Assembly (NCBI GenBank): GCA_905233465.1
Contig: CAJOEI010000026.1
Location: 1-56,461 of the forward strand
Reading direction: 5' to 3'
Source: an uncultured Bacteroidaceae bacterium
Lineage (GTDB): Bacteria > Bacteroidota > Bacteroidia > Bacteroidales > Bacteroidaceae
Length of the DNA stretch: 56,461 nucleotides
Positions 23,637 through 31,042 of the stretch are shown piece after piece; positions within the stretch are counted from its first letter, which is position 1, and the number at the start of each line of letters is the position of its first letter. Under the pieces are notes generated by a model, which was not told the DNA's origin, made no database searches, and saw only the letters and a list, made by a program, of their open reading frames with translations. Made by a program: the position numbers and the translations under genes.

Positions 23637-23722
23637 CTGTCCACGAACGTGGACGATTGAGTCCACGCACATGGACTCTTGAGTCCACGCACATGGACTC
23701 ATGAGTCCGTGTGCGTGGACTC
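23637..23722. repeat. Palindrome array, 22-bp period (GAGTCCA...TGGACTC)
   Basis: Four units start at 23637, 23659, 23681 and 23703. Units 2-4 are 20-base palindromes with 7-base arms GAGTCCA/TGGACTC and two-base spacers; unit 1 is a variant (GTCCACGAACGTGGAC at 23639). Confidence 0.85.
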
Positions 23723-23750
23723 AAAGAAATGTACGGAAGATGAACAAAAA

Positions 23751-23829
23751 ACATCCATAGGATGGACTAAAAACATCCATAGGATATACTAAATTAATCC
23801 AAAGGATGCACTAAAGACATCAATAGGAT
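23751..23829. repeat. Palindrome array, 22-bp period (ATCCATAGGAT)
   Basis: Four units at 23751, 23773, 23795 and 23817, each with ATCC...GGAT arms around AWA. It continues the same 22-base spacing as the array before it but with an unrelated sequence. Confidence 0.8.
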
Positions 23830-23866
23830 GAGCAAAAAAAACATTAGGAGGTGAATCTATCCGCCC

Positions 23867-24073
23867 TTATCTTGGTTCCTGTTTGCGGTAGCATCCCATA
23901 TAGGTGCTGCGATATGCATCGGCTGTGGCAGCGTCTATGTTTGTGAATGTGGTGTGCAACCACTCGTCGAATGCCTGCAGCGCCCATTGCTTGCCCTGTG
24001 CGCGCCCCGCCTTGATGCCGCTGGCGTAGGGCGTAGAGGGCAGCAGTGCACGGTTGAAGTTTCCGTCGCTCAT
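23867..24073 (-). CDS. Small hypothetical protein
   Basis: A 68-residue protein with no family that I recognise: MSDGNFNRALLPSTPYASG, then AGRAQGKQWALQAFDEWLHTTF and a C-terminal STYMGCYRKQ. It is predicted soluble and mainly helical, with no signal. A good TAnnTTTG box 30 bases upstream (24103-24110) and sensible codon use support a real gene. Its stop codon is next to a fragment of the terminator-bearing repeat. Confidence 0.6.
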   Translation of the reverse strand: MSDGNFNRALLPSTPYASGIKAGRAQGKQWALQAFDEWLHTTFTNIDAATADAYRSTYMGCYRKQEPR

Positions 24074-24102
24074 ATTTCAAGATGTATGTTGCTTTCTGCC
24101 TG

Positions 24103-24110
24103 CAAAGATA
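24103..24110 (-). promoter_or_regulatory. Promoter -7 box of the small hypothetical gene
   Basis: Minus-strand TATCTTTG, 30 bases before the ATG at 24073. Confidence 0.55.
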
Positions 24111-24226
24111 GCACTTTGTCGGGCATTTCAGCTGATATTGCCGATGTTTTTGCGTCAGAAAGTCAATTTTTCTTGTGTCTTGTCTCATTTTTTCTTGTTA
24201 TTCTTTCCTGTTTCAAGTAATTAGCC

Positions 24227-24234
24227 TATCTTTG
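24227..24234 (+). promoter_or_regulatory. Promoter -7 box of the amidase gene
   Basis: TATCTTTG, 53 bases before the ATG; followed by GC and a leader holding ATAAGGAG and TTAACAAGTTAAC, a short dyad. Confidence 0.5.
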
Positions 24235-24287
24235 CTGGCACATTATAAGGAGTAGAAAAGATTAACCTGTTAACAAGTTAACACGTT

Positions 24288-25592
24288 ATGAGCAAACGTA
24301 CATTGTTGGCGTTGGCCTTTGCCGTGCTGTCGTGCATTGTGCAAGGTCGCACAAAGGAGGTGTGGGTCATCGATCCGGGCCACGGCGGTCACGACACGGG
24401 TTGCGAGACAGCTACGCACCGCGAGAAAGACATCACCCTGAGCCTGGCTAAGGAGGTGGGCAAGCTGATAAAGAAAGAGATATCCGGCGTGCGCGTCGTC
24501 TACACACGCGAGAAGGACGTCTACCCCACCCTGCAGGAACGTTGCCAGCTGGCCAACAGCCGCGGCGCCACGATGTTCCTGTCCATCCATGTGAACGACG
24601 CACCCAATCCCTTTGCCAACGGCACAGAGACATACTTCGGCACCAACGTGCCGCTGAGTGGCACACAGGCCGGCAAGAGCGAACTGCTGGCACTGTTGCT
24701 GCAGCGGTCGTACCTCAACCACGGCCGAGGCACCAGCCGAGGCGTCAAGCAACGCGCGATGTACGTGTGCGAAAACACCAACATGCCCAGTGTGCTGACC
24801 GAAGTGGGCTTCCTCTCCAACATTGAGGAAGAACAGTTTATGACATCCAAAGCCGGACAGCAAACGTTGGCCCGTGCCATAGTCGACGCACTCAAGCAGT
24901 GGCGCGAGAAGACCAAGTCCGGCAGTGTGTCGCGCTCTGAGCTGCGCCAGCTGCGATTCCTCTACTTCGACCCTAAGACAGCACCGGGACAGCAGACAAC
25001 TGACATCGTGGAAGGCTCCGACACCGAAGAGCTGGCAGATAATAACACAATGAATAATTCACAAAGCAAAGTTCAAGAGGTTCAAAAGGTTCAAGAGGTT
25101 CAAGAGGTTCAAGGGGTTCAAGAGGGTCAAAAGGTTCAAGAGGTTCAAGAGGTTCAAGGAGTTCAAGAGGTTCAAGAGGTTCAAGGAGTTCAAGAGGTTC
25201 AAGGAGTTCAAGAGGTTCAAGGGGGGCAAAAGGTTCAAGGAGGTCAAAAGTCCACGACAATGGACAATGGACAATTGACAATGGACAATTCAAAACGCGC
25301 CACAGACAACGTACCCGTGCAAAAGCCTTATTTCGCTATACAGATATTCAGCGTCGGCGCACAACTCAAGACCACCGACCCGCGTCTGCGCGGACTGCAA
25401 GAGATAAGATTTGTGGAAGCCGCCGGCCGCTACAAGGTCATCCACGGTCACTTCGCTGACTATGCCACAGCACGCTCACGTTTGGAAGAAATCAGGAAGC
25501 AGTTCCCCGACGCATTCATCGTGGCCTTCAGCGGCGAACAACAGATAAGCACCGCCGAAGCCATTCAGACCTTGCGCACCACACGCGAATAG
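24288..25592 (+). CDS. N-acetylmuramoyl-L-alanine amidase with VQE-repeat linker and SPOR-like tail
   Basis: A 434-residue exported amidase that cuts the bond between MurNAc and the stem peptide. Signal peptide 1-20 (CIVQG). Amidase_3 domain about 24-210 with zinc ligands in DPGHGGHDTG, E47 (HREKD region), SIHVNDA and catalytic Glu in VLTEVGFLSN. Residues 262-321 are twenty three-residue VQ(E/G/K) units translated from a pure 9-bp tandem repeat, followed by [10 protein letters not shown] from the ATGGACA repeat. Residues about 345-434 (YFAIQIFSV...RYKVIHGHFADYATARSRLEEIRKQFPDAFIVAF, in pieces) are SPOR-like and should bind denuded glycan strands at the septum. The end overlaps the convergent gene by 28 bases. 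Confidence 0.9.
   Translation: MSKRTLLALAFAVLSCIVQGRTKEVWVIDPGHGGHDTGCETATHREKDITLSLAKEVGKLIKKEISGVRVVYTREKDVYPTLQERCQLANSRGATMFLSIHVNDAPNPFANGTETYFGTNVPLSGTQAGKSELLALLLQRSYLNHGRGTSRGVKQRAMYVCENTNMPSVLTEVGFLSNIEEEQFMTSKAGQQTLARAIVDALKQWREKTKSGSVSRSELRQLRFLYFDPKTAPGQQTTDIVEGSDTEELADNNTMNNSQSKVQEVQKVQEVQEVQGVQEGQKVQEVQEVQGVQEVQEVQGVQEVQGVQEVQGGQKVQGGQKSTTMDNGQLTMDNSKRATDNVPVQKPYFAIQIFSVGAQLKTTDPRLRGLQEIRFVEAAGRYKVIHGHFADYATARSRLEEIRKQFPDAFIVAFSGEQQISTAEAIQTLRTTRE
25071..25250 (+). repeat. Coding 9-bp tandem repeat (20 units) in the amidase
   Basis: Twenty units of GTTCAAGAG/GTTCAAAAG/GTTCAAGGG type without a frame-breaking change, encoding residues 262-321 of the amidase. Unit number is likely to vary between strains by slippage. 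Confidence 0.9.
25251..25291 (+). repeat. In-frame ATGGACA repeat in the amidase
   Basis: Four units of the ATGGACA(A/G)T family directly behind the VQE repeat; encodes [10 protein letters not shown], the same peptide that occurs in DsbD. Confidence 0.75.
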
Positions 25593-26272
25593 ACATCAAA
25601 ATCGGTGTCCACACGCGCCATCTCGTAGGGCTGGAGACTGAGCGAAAATACCCCACCCACCTCATCGAGGCCAAAGAAGGCTTTGGCCAGGCTGGCCTGG
25701 TTGAACGACAGGCTGGAGCCGCGCCGCATGAGGTCGCGCACTGTGGTCACGAGCAACGGCCTGTTGTGCTCCTCAAAACGCAAGGTGCGCAACAGTACAA
25801 AACCTGCTGCCAAAGTGTCTACACGCACCAGAAAACCGATGCGCCGCAGCGCGTCGTCAACACCAAGCATAGCAAAAAGACGCTCAATCGTCTCCGGACG
25901 TCGCATGTCCGGCAACCACAACTGCACAATCTTGTCCACATCAATAGCACGGCTCGCGTCACGCAGCAACTCGGCCAGGACGCCGAAGCCGCTGTCCTGC
26001 AGAGTGAGCGTACCGGCCACGAGCCTCAGCCGCGCAGCCTTGGCCATCGTGACGGTGAAAGCCTTCGGCTGCCAAGCCACAAGGCTGTGCATCACGGCCC
26101 AAAAGTCGTCGGCCAATGCCGACGGGAGCAGACGCTCGGCAATGATATACCCTGCTGTGCGGAAATGGGAGTTGGACAGGCCGGACAGATAATTCTGCAG
26201 AGCCTGCCAGTCACGTGCAGCCATCAGCATCGTCAGCCGATTGGCTATCGCTGGATGATAGTGCTTGTCCAA
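25565..26272 (-). CDS. Conserved hypothetical protein
   Basis: A 235-residue soluble protein with no signal peptide and no motif that I can name. It appears largely helical in the first 120 residues (RLTMLMAARDWQALQNYLSGL, AERLLPSALADDFW) with a later part that begins IGFLVRVDTLAAGFVLLRTLRF. Two Arg-rich segments (DMRRPETIERL, RDLMRRGSS) are notable. Coding is supported by length, codon use and absence of better frames. It ends inside the amidase 3' end, a tail-to-tail overlap of 28 bases, and starts beside the inverted repeat cluster at 26276. Confidence 0.6.
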   Translation of the reverse strand: MDKHYHPAIANRLTMLMAARDWQALQNYLSGLSNSHFRTAGYIIAERLLPSALADDFWAVMHSLVAWQPKAFTVTMAKAARLRLVAGTLTLQDSGFGVLAELLRDASRAIDVDKIVQLWLPDMRRPETIERLFAMLGVDDALRRIGFLVRVDTLAAGFVLLRTLRFEEHNRPLLVTTVRDLMRRGSSLSFNQASLAKAFFGLDEVGGVFSLSLQPYEMARVDTDFDVYSRVVRKV

Positions 26273-26275
26273 GGA

Positions 26276-26427
26276 AAGTTGAGAGTTGAGAGTTGAGAGT
26301 TTAAAGATTCAACGGAAACGAAAACGAAAAAGTTGAAAGTTGAAAACTGAAAGTTTACTTGTTGCCAGAACAACTTTCAACTCTCACTTTTCAACTTTCA
26401 ACTTTCAATTTTCAATTATCAATTGTT
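26276..26427. repeat. Inverted cluster of TTGAGAG / CTTTCAAC repeats
   Basis: GTTGAGAG units on the left (26276-26306) face CTCTCAAC/CTTTCAAC units on the right (26367-26425), so the RNA can fold into a long imperfect hairpin. It lies between ilvC and the hypothetical gene; the ilvC stop is the first base group of the repeat (AACAATTGATAATTG). Confidence 0.65.
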
Positions 26428-27462
26428 CTCGGGACGGAGCTGACGCACGACGGCGGCAGTGCGCCACATCTCGCTCTCACGCAGTGCGGCGAGCTCCTTC
26501 TCCAGGCCTTCGCGGTAGCCGGGCTTGGAGTTGCTGTCGATGCTGATCTGAGCCTCGTTGCCACACTTGACGCTGGCATAGAGCTTCTCCACGACGGGCT
26601 TGATGGCATCGTGGAAGGGGCCCATCCAGTCGAGGGCGCCACGCTGAGCAGTGGTGCTGCAGTTGGCGTACATCCAGTCCATACCTTTCTGTGCGAAGAG
26701 CGGGCCAAGGCTCTGTGTGAGCTCCTCGACGGTCTCGTTGAAGGCCTCGGAGGGAGTGTGACCGTTCTCGCGGAGCACCTCGTACTGAGCGAGCAGCAGG
26801 CCCTGGATGGCACCCATCAGCGAACCGCGCTCGCCGGTGAGGTCACTGGTAGCTTCGCGTTGGAATGTGGTCTCAAAGAGGTAGCCAGAACCGATGCCGA
26901 TGCCGAAAGCGAGCACCTTCTCCAGTGCGTGGCCGCTGACATCCTGATAGATGGCATAGCTGCTGTTGAGGCCGCGACCCTCAAGGAACATGGTACGCAG
27001 GCTGGTGCCGCTGCCCTTGGGGGCAACCATGATGACGTCGATATCCTTGGGAGGCACAACGCCAGTGCGGTCGTTCCATGTGATGGCGAAACCGTGGCTG
27101 AAGTAGAGTGTCTTGCCGGCTGTGAGGTGGGGCTTGATAGTGGGCCAGAGCTGCATCTGTGCTGCGTCACTGAGCAACAGACACACTATGGTGCCGCGCT
27201 CGGCTGCCTCTTCGAGAGAGAAGAGCGTCTTGCCAGGAACCCATCCGTCGGCCACTGCCTTGTCGTAGGTCTTGCCCTCGCGCTGGCCAACGATGACATT
27301 GAAACCGTTGTCGCGCAGGTTGCAAGCCTGACCAGGACCCTGAACGCCGTAACCCAGCACAGCTATGGTCTCGTTTTTGAGCACTTCGCGTGCCTTCTCA
27401 AGTGGAAACTCTTCGCGGGTCATCACTTCCTCGATGACACCGCCGAAATTCATTTTTGCCAT
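26419..27462 (-). CDS. ilvC: Ketol-acid reductoisomerase
   Basis: A 347-residue class I enzyme of the usual length for Bacteroidota. NAD(P)-binding Rossmann motif GYGVQGPGQACNLRDNG (about 37-53), the catalytic and Mg-binding parts FSHGF, MVAPKGSG, ETTFQREATSDLTGERG (in pieces) and the knotted C-terminal domain with FNETVEELTQSLGP. It converts acetolactate to dihydroxyisovalerate in valine/isoleucine synthesis. No other ilv gene is adjacent. The last codons run into an intergenic repeat cluster. Confidence 0.95.
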   Translation of the reverse strand: MAKMNFGGVIEEVMTREEFPLEKAREVLKNETIAVLGYGVQGPGQACNLRDNGFNVIVGQREGKTYDKAVADGWVPGKTLFSLEEAAERGTIVCLLLSDAAQMQLWPTIKPHLTAGKTLYFSHGFAITWNDRTGVVPPKDIDVIMVAPKGSGTSLRTMFLEGRGLNSSYAIYQDVSGHALEKVLAFGIGIGSGYLFETTFQREATSDLTGERGSLMGAIQGLLLAQYEVLRENGHTPSEAFNETVEELTQSLGPLFAQKGMDWMYANCSTTAQRGALDWMGPFHDAIKPVVEKLYASVKCGNEAQISIDSNSKPGYREGLEKELAALRESEMWRTAAVVRQLRPENN

Positions 27463-27516
27463 GTTATTTACACGGGCTTTGCCCGCAGATTAGTGTTTAG
27501 TATTTATGATACGCCG

Positions 27517-27524
27517 CAAAGATA
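27517..27524 (-). promoter_or_regulatory. Promoter -7 box of ilvC
   Basis: Minus-strand TATCTTTG, 55 bases before the ATG. The leader is too short to hold a leader-peptide attenuator and I see none. Confidence 0.5.
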
Positions 27525-27590
27525 GGAATTTGGATCCGTAGATTAGTACTTTACACTTCCCATCTTTCAACTTTCAGCTGTTTTATTGAT

Positions 27591-30500
27591 TTATCTTACA
27601 AACTTCTTGCCTTTGCGGATATAAATGCCCTTATGCACGCTTGAATCGTGATTCTTGAATGGCCGTCCACTCAAGTCATACCATTGCCCATTGAACATTG
27701 AACATTGTGAATTGTGAATTGTGAATTGTGAATTATGAATTGTCCATTGTCCATTATCCATTACCCCATTCGTGCTTCCTCCGACTATCTCAATTGTCAG
27801 GGACGTGTAGTAGGCACCCATGATTGGGCGCATGTATGCGCGGAAAGGATTAATGGTGGCGGTGTTCTGTCTTGTGAAGCGGTCGCCGGTGGTGGTGCTT
27901 AGGGTGTATACGCCCTGTTGTGTCGCGCCGGCGGTGGTGCCCTCGAAGCTAAAACGCGAGCCTGCTGCCGCGATGGGGCTGCCAGCCGAGATGAGTGCGT
28001 TGCTTCCGTAGAAGGCTATCGGCGTGTCTGTCAGGGCATTGCTGGCGCCCCATTCGGCGTTGGGCACGGTGATGATGTATGGTGTGTTGGCCACCATCTG
28101 CGATGCGTGGCTGAATGTAGTGACGCCGTTCTGCTCGTCCCTGAATGCCATGAGCCAGAATTGTTTGCGTTCCTGATCGGGGCTATGGAACCAGTCAATG
28201 GTGTAGAAGTCATTGCCGTATTTGGCCTTCACGGTATGGACATCAAAAGGCAGCGCTATGGTGGACCATCCTCCGCCACGCAGACCATAGCCTGTGTCGA
28301 ACGTTCGGAAATATGTGACCTCGGTGGCAGTGAAGTCGAAGGGCGGCACCAGCGGATAGCCGTCGGTCAGGGTGAGCTGTTCGCACACCATGCCGCGGAT
28401 GATGTTGGGAGCCTGATTAGGAAAGTTGACGTTATTTATGGTGAGCTCTGTCGAACCATCCTCGCAGAGGAAGAGCGTGTTTGGGTTGCCGCCTTCTATA
28501 TCTGTCAGCCCCACTATGCCACGCAGGTCCACAGCCGTAGTGCCTGCTGGCAGCGTAAGGCGCTGTGCCGCAGCAACGGTAGTCGCCTGTCCTGATTCGT
28601 CATAGATGGTGATGCTGCGTGCCATCTGGCGTGCATCGCTGTTGTTGGCGCGTAGCTCGACGTCGTCAACATACATATACGGCATATACCATTTGCCTAT
28701 CTGCAAATCCGCGAACTCAAAACGGGCTCCTATGGCCGAACTGCCGGGGATGTATAGGTTGACGGAGACTGGCTGCTGCTGCGTGGCGGAAAAGCTGCCG
28801 TTTTGGTCATCACTCTCCATGAGCACTATGTTCAGCGTGCCATGAAATGGTCGCGTGGAGTTGTTGTAGATGTTTGCATAACCGCTCATTGTGGTTCCAA
28901 GCAACATAGTGGGCGAACTCTGGTCGTTGTATGTCAAACGCGTGACAGTGATGTTGCCCACGGTGGCTTCTGAGGCTATGGCCGTCAGCGAGATGGATGT
29001 CAGAATGTCTGTGGGCGGGTTGTCGGCCGACAGCTGCAACAGGTAGGACTGTGCCTGCGACGGCGTGAAATAGAATGTCACAGCCACAGTATGGCCTGTT
29101 GGGATAGTAGCCTGTGTCGTGGACAGCAGTTGCTGTTGCTGGTCCCACAGATAGAGCGTGCCCTGGAACGTGCCTCCGCTGTTGGTGACGTTGAACGTCA
29201 CAGCCCCGCGCTCGCCCACCACAAGTTGCGACGTCACAGGCTGTGGCTCGGCGCTGAGCTCTGGCTCGGCATCGCTGTGCAAGGCCAGACGCGTGATGTA
29301 GCCTCCGCTGATGACCAAATCAACATATTCCGTTTCCATGTCGAGAGTGGTCTTCCACACGGAGCTCGAGTGCAGCTTGCTGACAACAAAGAACTTATAG
29401 GCACCATCGGTGAGGCCGAAGACCGCAAACTGCCCGTCGCATTGGGCAAGGTTGCATGAGTAGGACACGCTGGAGCGGTTGCCGACCTGCTGTGTGCCGC
29501 TTTCCACAAACGGCTTGAAGTCGCCTGCGTCGGTCAAGTAAGCAAAGGCCATATCAAAGCCTCCGGCGCGGCCGGTGGAATTAACCAGCGTGGCATTGAT
29601 GGTCTTGCCGCTGACGGAGAAGCTCGTCGTGGTGAGCTGGGCTTCATCGATGCTCACACTGCCCTGACCATCGGCCGGCTCTATGCCTATAACGGCATCC
29701 TGATCCTGGTTGTAGCCCTCGCCCACCAAGCCAGCACCAATGCCGCTGTTGGTGTCGGGCTTGAGTGCCGACAGCGAGAAGAAGCCGTCGCACATGCCAC
29801 CCCAACCCCAGTTGATGTGAAACATGTCATAACCATTGTAGCCGTCGACCACAAAGGCATGGCCGCCGCCAGTGGACATGCCGCCGTAGAGCACAGGACG
29901 ACCGGCGGTGAGTTCGTTGTAGATGAGATCTTGCCAAGCATCGTAGCTATAGTCGCTGCGCATGACGTTGGCCGCCTGCGTACTGTAGCCGAAGTATGTG
30001 TGCAGAGCTTCGGCGGCCCTGCCAAGCACTGCGCCAGAGGCATATTGGCCGAACTCTGTCTGCACAGAAGCACCACACGCCAGCATCAACATGGGCATAT
30101 ACGGATCCGAGGTGTCGTCCTCGCTGTAGTAGTTCTTCATGCTGAACCAGTCGAATGCGGTCTCGGCACTGACTGCGGGCACGCTCATGTGGGTGGTCTT
30201 TGTGGTGTAGCCGTGTATAGTAGCTGTGGTACGCTGGGGGTATTCCCAGTATTTCATCACCTGTGCCATCGCTGTGGCCACGCAGCCGGTGTAGCATGTG
30301 GTGCCGTTGAACACACAACGGCTGTTGTACGGAGCATTCTGATTCCAAGCTGATTGTAGCATCGGATCAATGATATGCCCTGCTGCCGCGCGGCGAGGGC
30401 TCAAATTCGCGTTTTCTTCATTTATGGTGAGCCTTGTCGAACCATTTATGGTGAGCCCTGTCGAACCATTTATGGTAAGCTCTGTCGAATCTGCGTTAAC

Positions 30501-30872
30501 CCTCTCCATCTCATCAGCATAGCCCTGCAACCACGCCCGCATATTAGTTGGGATGTTGTTGATGTCAATACAGCCGCTGTCGGCATAGCCCAAGATGGGC
30601 ACGGCGCGGTCGTCGCCGCTGACTATGACAAAGCCTGCGTCGCTGCCGATGTTGAAAATATAATATGGCTCGAACTGGGATGACTTGCGAATCACACGAC
30701 GTATGGCGTGACGGCCATCCTGCCGCGTGGCGTGACGTGTGGAGGCAAAGTTGCGGGCAATGGTCAATGCGGTTTCCGGATCAACGGGTGCAGCCATAGC
30801 AGCAGACGCAATGGCCAACAACAGGACTAATATAAGTTGATTAGGGGTGAGTTCAATCAACAGCTTTCTCAT
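27591..30872 (-). CDS. C10-family cysteine peptidase (interpain/SpeB type)
   Basis: A 1,093-residue secreted protease. Signal peptide 1-28; Spi-type inhibitory propeptide about 29-125 (ETALTIARNFAS, GFVIVSGDDRAVPILGYADSG); C10 catalytic domain about 165-400 with nucleophile C197 (YTGCVATAMAQVMKYWEYP, first part), H338 (GGGHAFVVDGY) and NWGWGG (354-359). Then several beta domains and the tail WYDLSGRPF...KGIYIRKGKKFVR. C10 peptidases degrade host proteins. Linkers come from repeats: residues about 129-151 are three 24-bp units (LTINGST), another unit gives GSTELTIN further on, and the linker before the tail is translated GTGAATT/ATGGACA repeat. Long Prevotella homologues of interpain A have a similar layout. 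Confidence 0.9.
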   Translation of the reverse strand: MRKLLIELTPNQLILVLLLAIASAAMAAPVDPETALTIARNFASTRHATRQDGRHAIRRVIRKSSQFEPYYIFNIGSDAGFVIVSGDDRAVPILGYADSGCIDINNIPTNMRAWLQGYADEMERVNADSTELTINGSTGLTINGSTRLTINEENANLSPRRAAAGHIIDPMLQSAWNQNAPYNSRCVFNGTTCYTGCVATAMAQVMKYWEYPQRTTATIHGYTTKTTHMSVPAVSAETAFDWFSMKNYYSEDDTSDPYMPMLMLACGASVQTEFGQYASGAVLGRAAEALHTYFGYSTQAANVMRSDYSYDAWQDLIYNELTAGRPVLYGGMSTGGGHAFVVDGYNGYDMFHINWGWGGMCDGFFSLSALKPDTNSGIGAGLVGEGYNQDQDAVIGIEPADGQGSVSIDEAQLTTTSFSVSGKTINATLVNSTGRAGGFDMAFAYLTDAGDFKPFVESGTQQVGNRSSVSYSCNLAQCDGQFAVFGLTDGAYKFFVVSKLHSSSVWKTTLDMETEYVDLVISGGYITRLALHSDAEPELSAEPQPVTSQLVVGERGAVTFNVTNSGGTFQGTLYLWDQQQQLLSTTQATIPTGHTVAVTFYFTPSQAQSYLLQLSADNPPTDILTSISLTAIASEATVGNITVTRLTYNDQSSPTMLLGTTMSGYANIYNNSTRPFHGTLNIVLMESDDQNGSFSATQQQPVSVNLYIPGSSAIGARFEFADLQIGKWYMPYMYVDDVELRANNSDARQMARSITIYDESGQATTVAAAQRLTLPAGTTAVDLRGIVGLTDIEGGNPNTLFLCEDGSTELTINNVNFPNQAPNIIRGMVCEQLTLTDGYPLVPPFDFTATEVTYFRTFDTGYGLRGGGWSTIALPFDVHTVKAKYGNDFYTIDWFHSPDQERKQFWLMAFRDEQNGVTTFSHASQMVANTPYIITVPNAEWGASNALTDTPIAFYGSNALISAGSPIAAAGSRFSFEGTTAGATQQGVYTLSTTTGDRFTRQNTATINPFRAYMRPIMGAYYTSLTIEIVGGSTNGVMDNGQWTIHNSQFTIHNSQCSMFNGQWYDLSGRPFKNHDSSVHKGIYIRKGKKFVR
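27682..27764 (-). repeat. In-frame GTGAATT/TGTCCAT repeat before the C-terminal tail
   Basis: About ten units of TGTGAAT and TGTCCAT; on the minus strand it encodes an alternating MDNGQWTIHNSQ-type linker directly before WYDLSGR. Confidence 0.75.
28435..28458 (-). repeat. Single 24-bp unit inside the C10 gene
   Basis: One copy of TTTATGGTGAGCTCTGTCGA plus four bases, same phase as the cluster at 30421-30489, encoding GSTELTIN. Confidence 0.75.
30421..30489 (-). repeat. Three tandem 24-bp units inside the C10 gene
   Basis: Units at 30421, 30445 and 30469 (TTTATGGTGAGC... type) encode (S/G)T(G/R/E)LTING three times between the propeptide and the catalytic domain. Confidence 0.85.
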
Positions 30873-30904
30873 GCCTTGAATGCTATGATGTGGGATTTGC
30901 GCGG

Positions 30905-30912
30905 CAAAGGTA
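30905..30912 (-). promoter_or_regulatory. Promoter -7 box of the C10 peptidase gene
   Basis: Minus-strand TACCTTTG with TTTG 24 bases upstream (30940-30937), 33 bases before the ATG. Confidence 0.5.
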
Positions 30913-30973
30913 CATAAAAGTTCATAGTTTGTAGTTCAAAGTTCCAAGAAAGTACAAAAAAAGGACAAAAATC

Positions 30974-31015
30974 AGCGCGGGACAACCACCGCTATATGTG
31001 TGGATGTCCCGCGCT
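30974..31015 (-). terminator. Terminator of the FadL-like gene
   Basis: Perfect 10-bp arms AGCGCGGGAC (30974-30983) and GTCCCGCGCT (31006-31015) with partial inner pairing; on the minus strand a T-rich run (TTTTTGTCCTTTTTTT) follows. Confidence 0.8.
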
Positions 31016-31042
31016 GTAAGCTGTTGGCTATCTGTTGTTACC

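Larger units (their letters stand above)
23199..23866. other. 668-base gene-free, repeat-filled region
   Basis: No credible coding frame. From left: a 12-bp inverted repeat GAATCTACCGAA (23399-23410) / TTCGGTAGATTC (23448-23459) with a third half at 23467; a C-run/G-run element (23534-23567); two successive 22-bp-period palindrome arrays (23637-23722 and 23751-23829); then CTATCCGCCC, a fragment of the repeat seen at 1802, 3020 and 4003. Confidence 0.6.

Noticed and set aside
23637..23829. CRISPR array
   Set aside because: The units are palindromes with two-base spacers and there are no unique spacers; no cas gene is near.
26359..27525. Open reading frame of 388 codons on the plus strand
   Set aside because: Antisense to ilvC, which has all its motifs; the frame also begins in a repeat tract.
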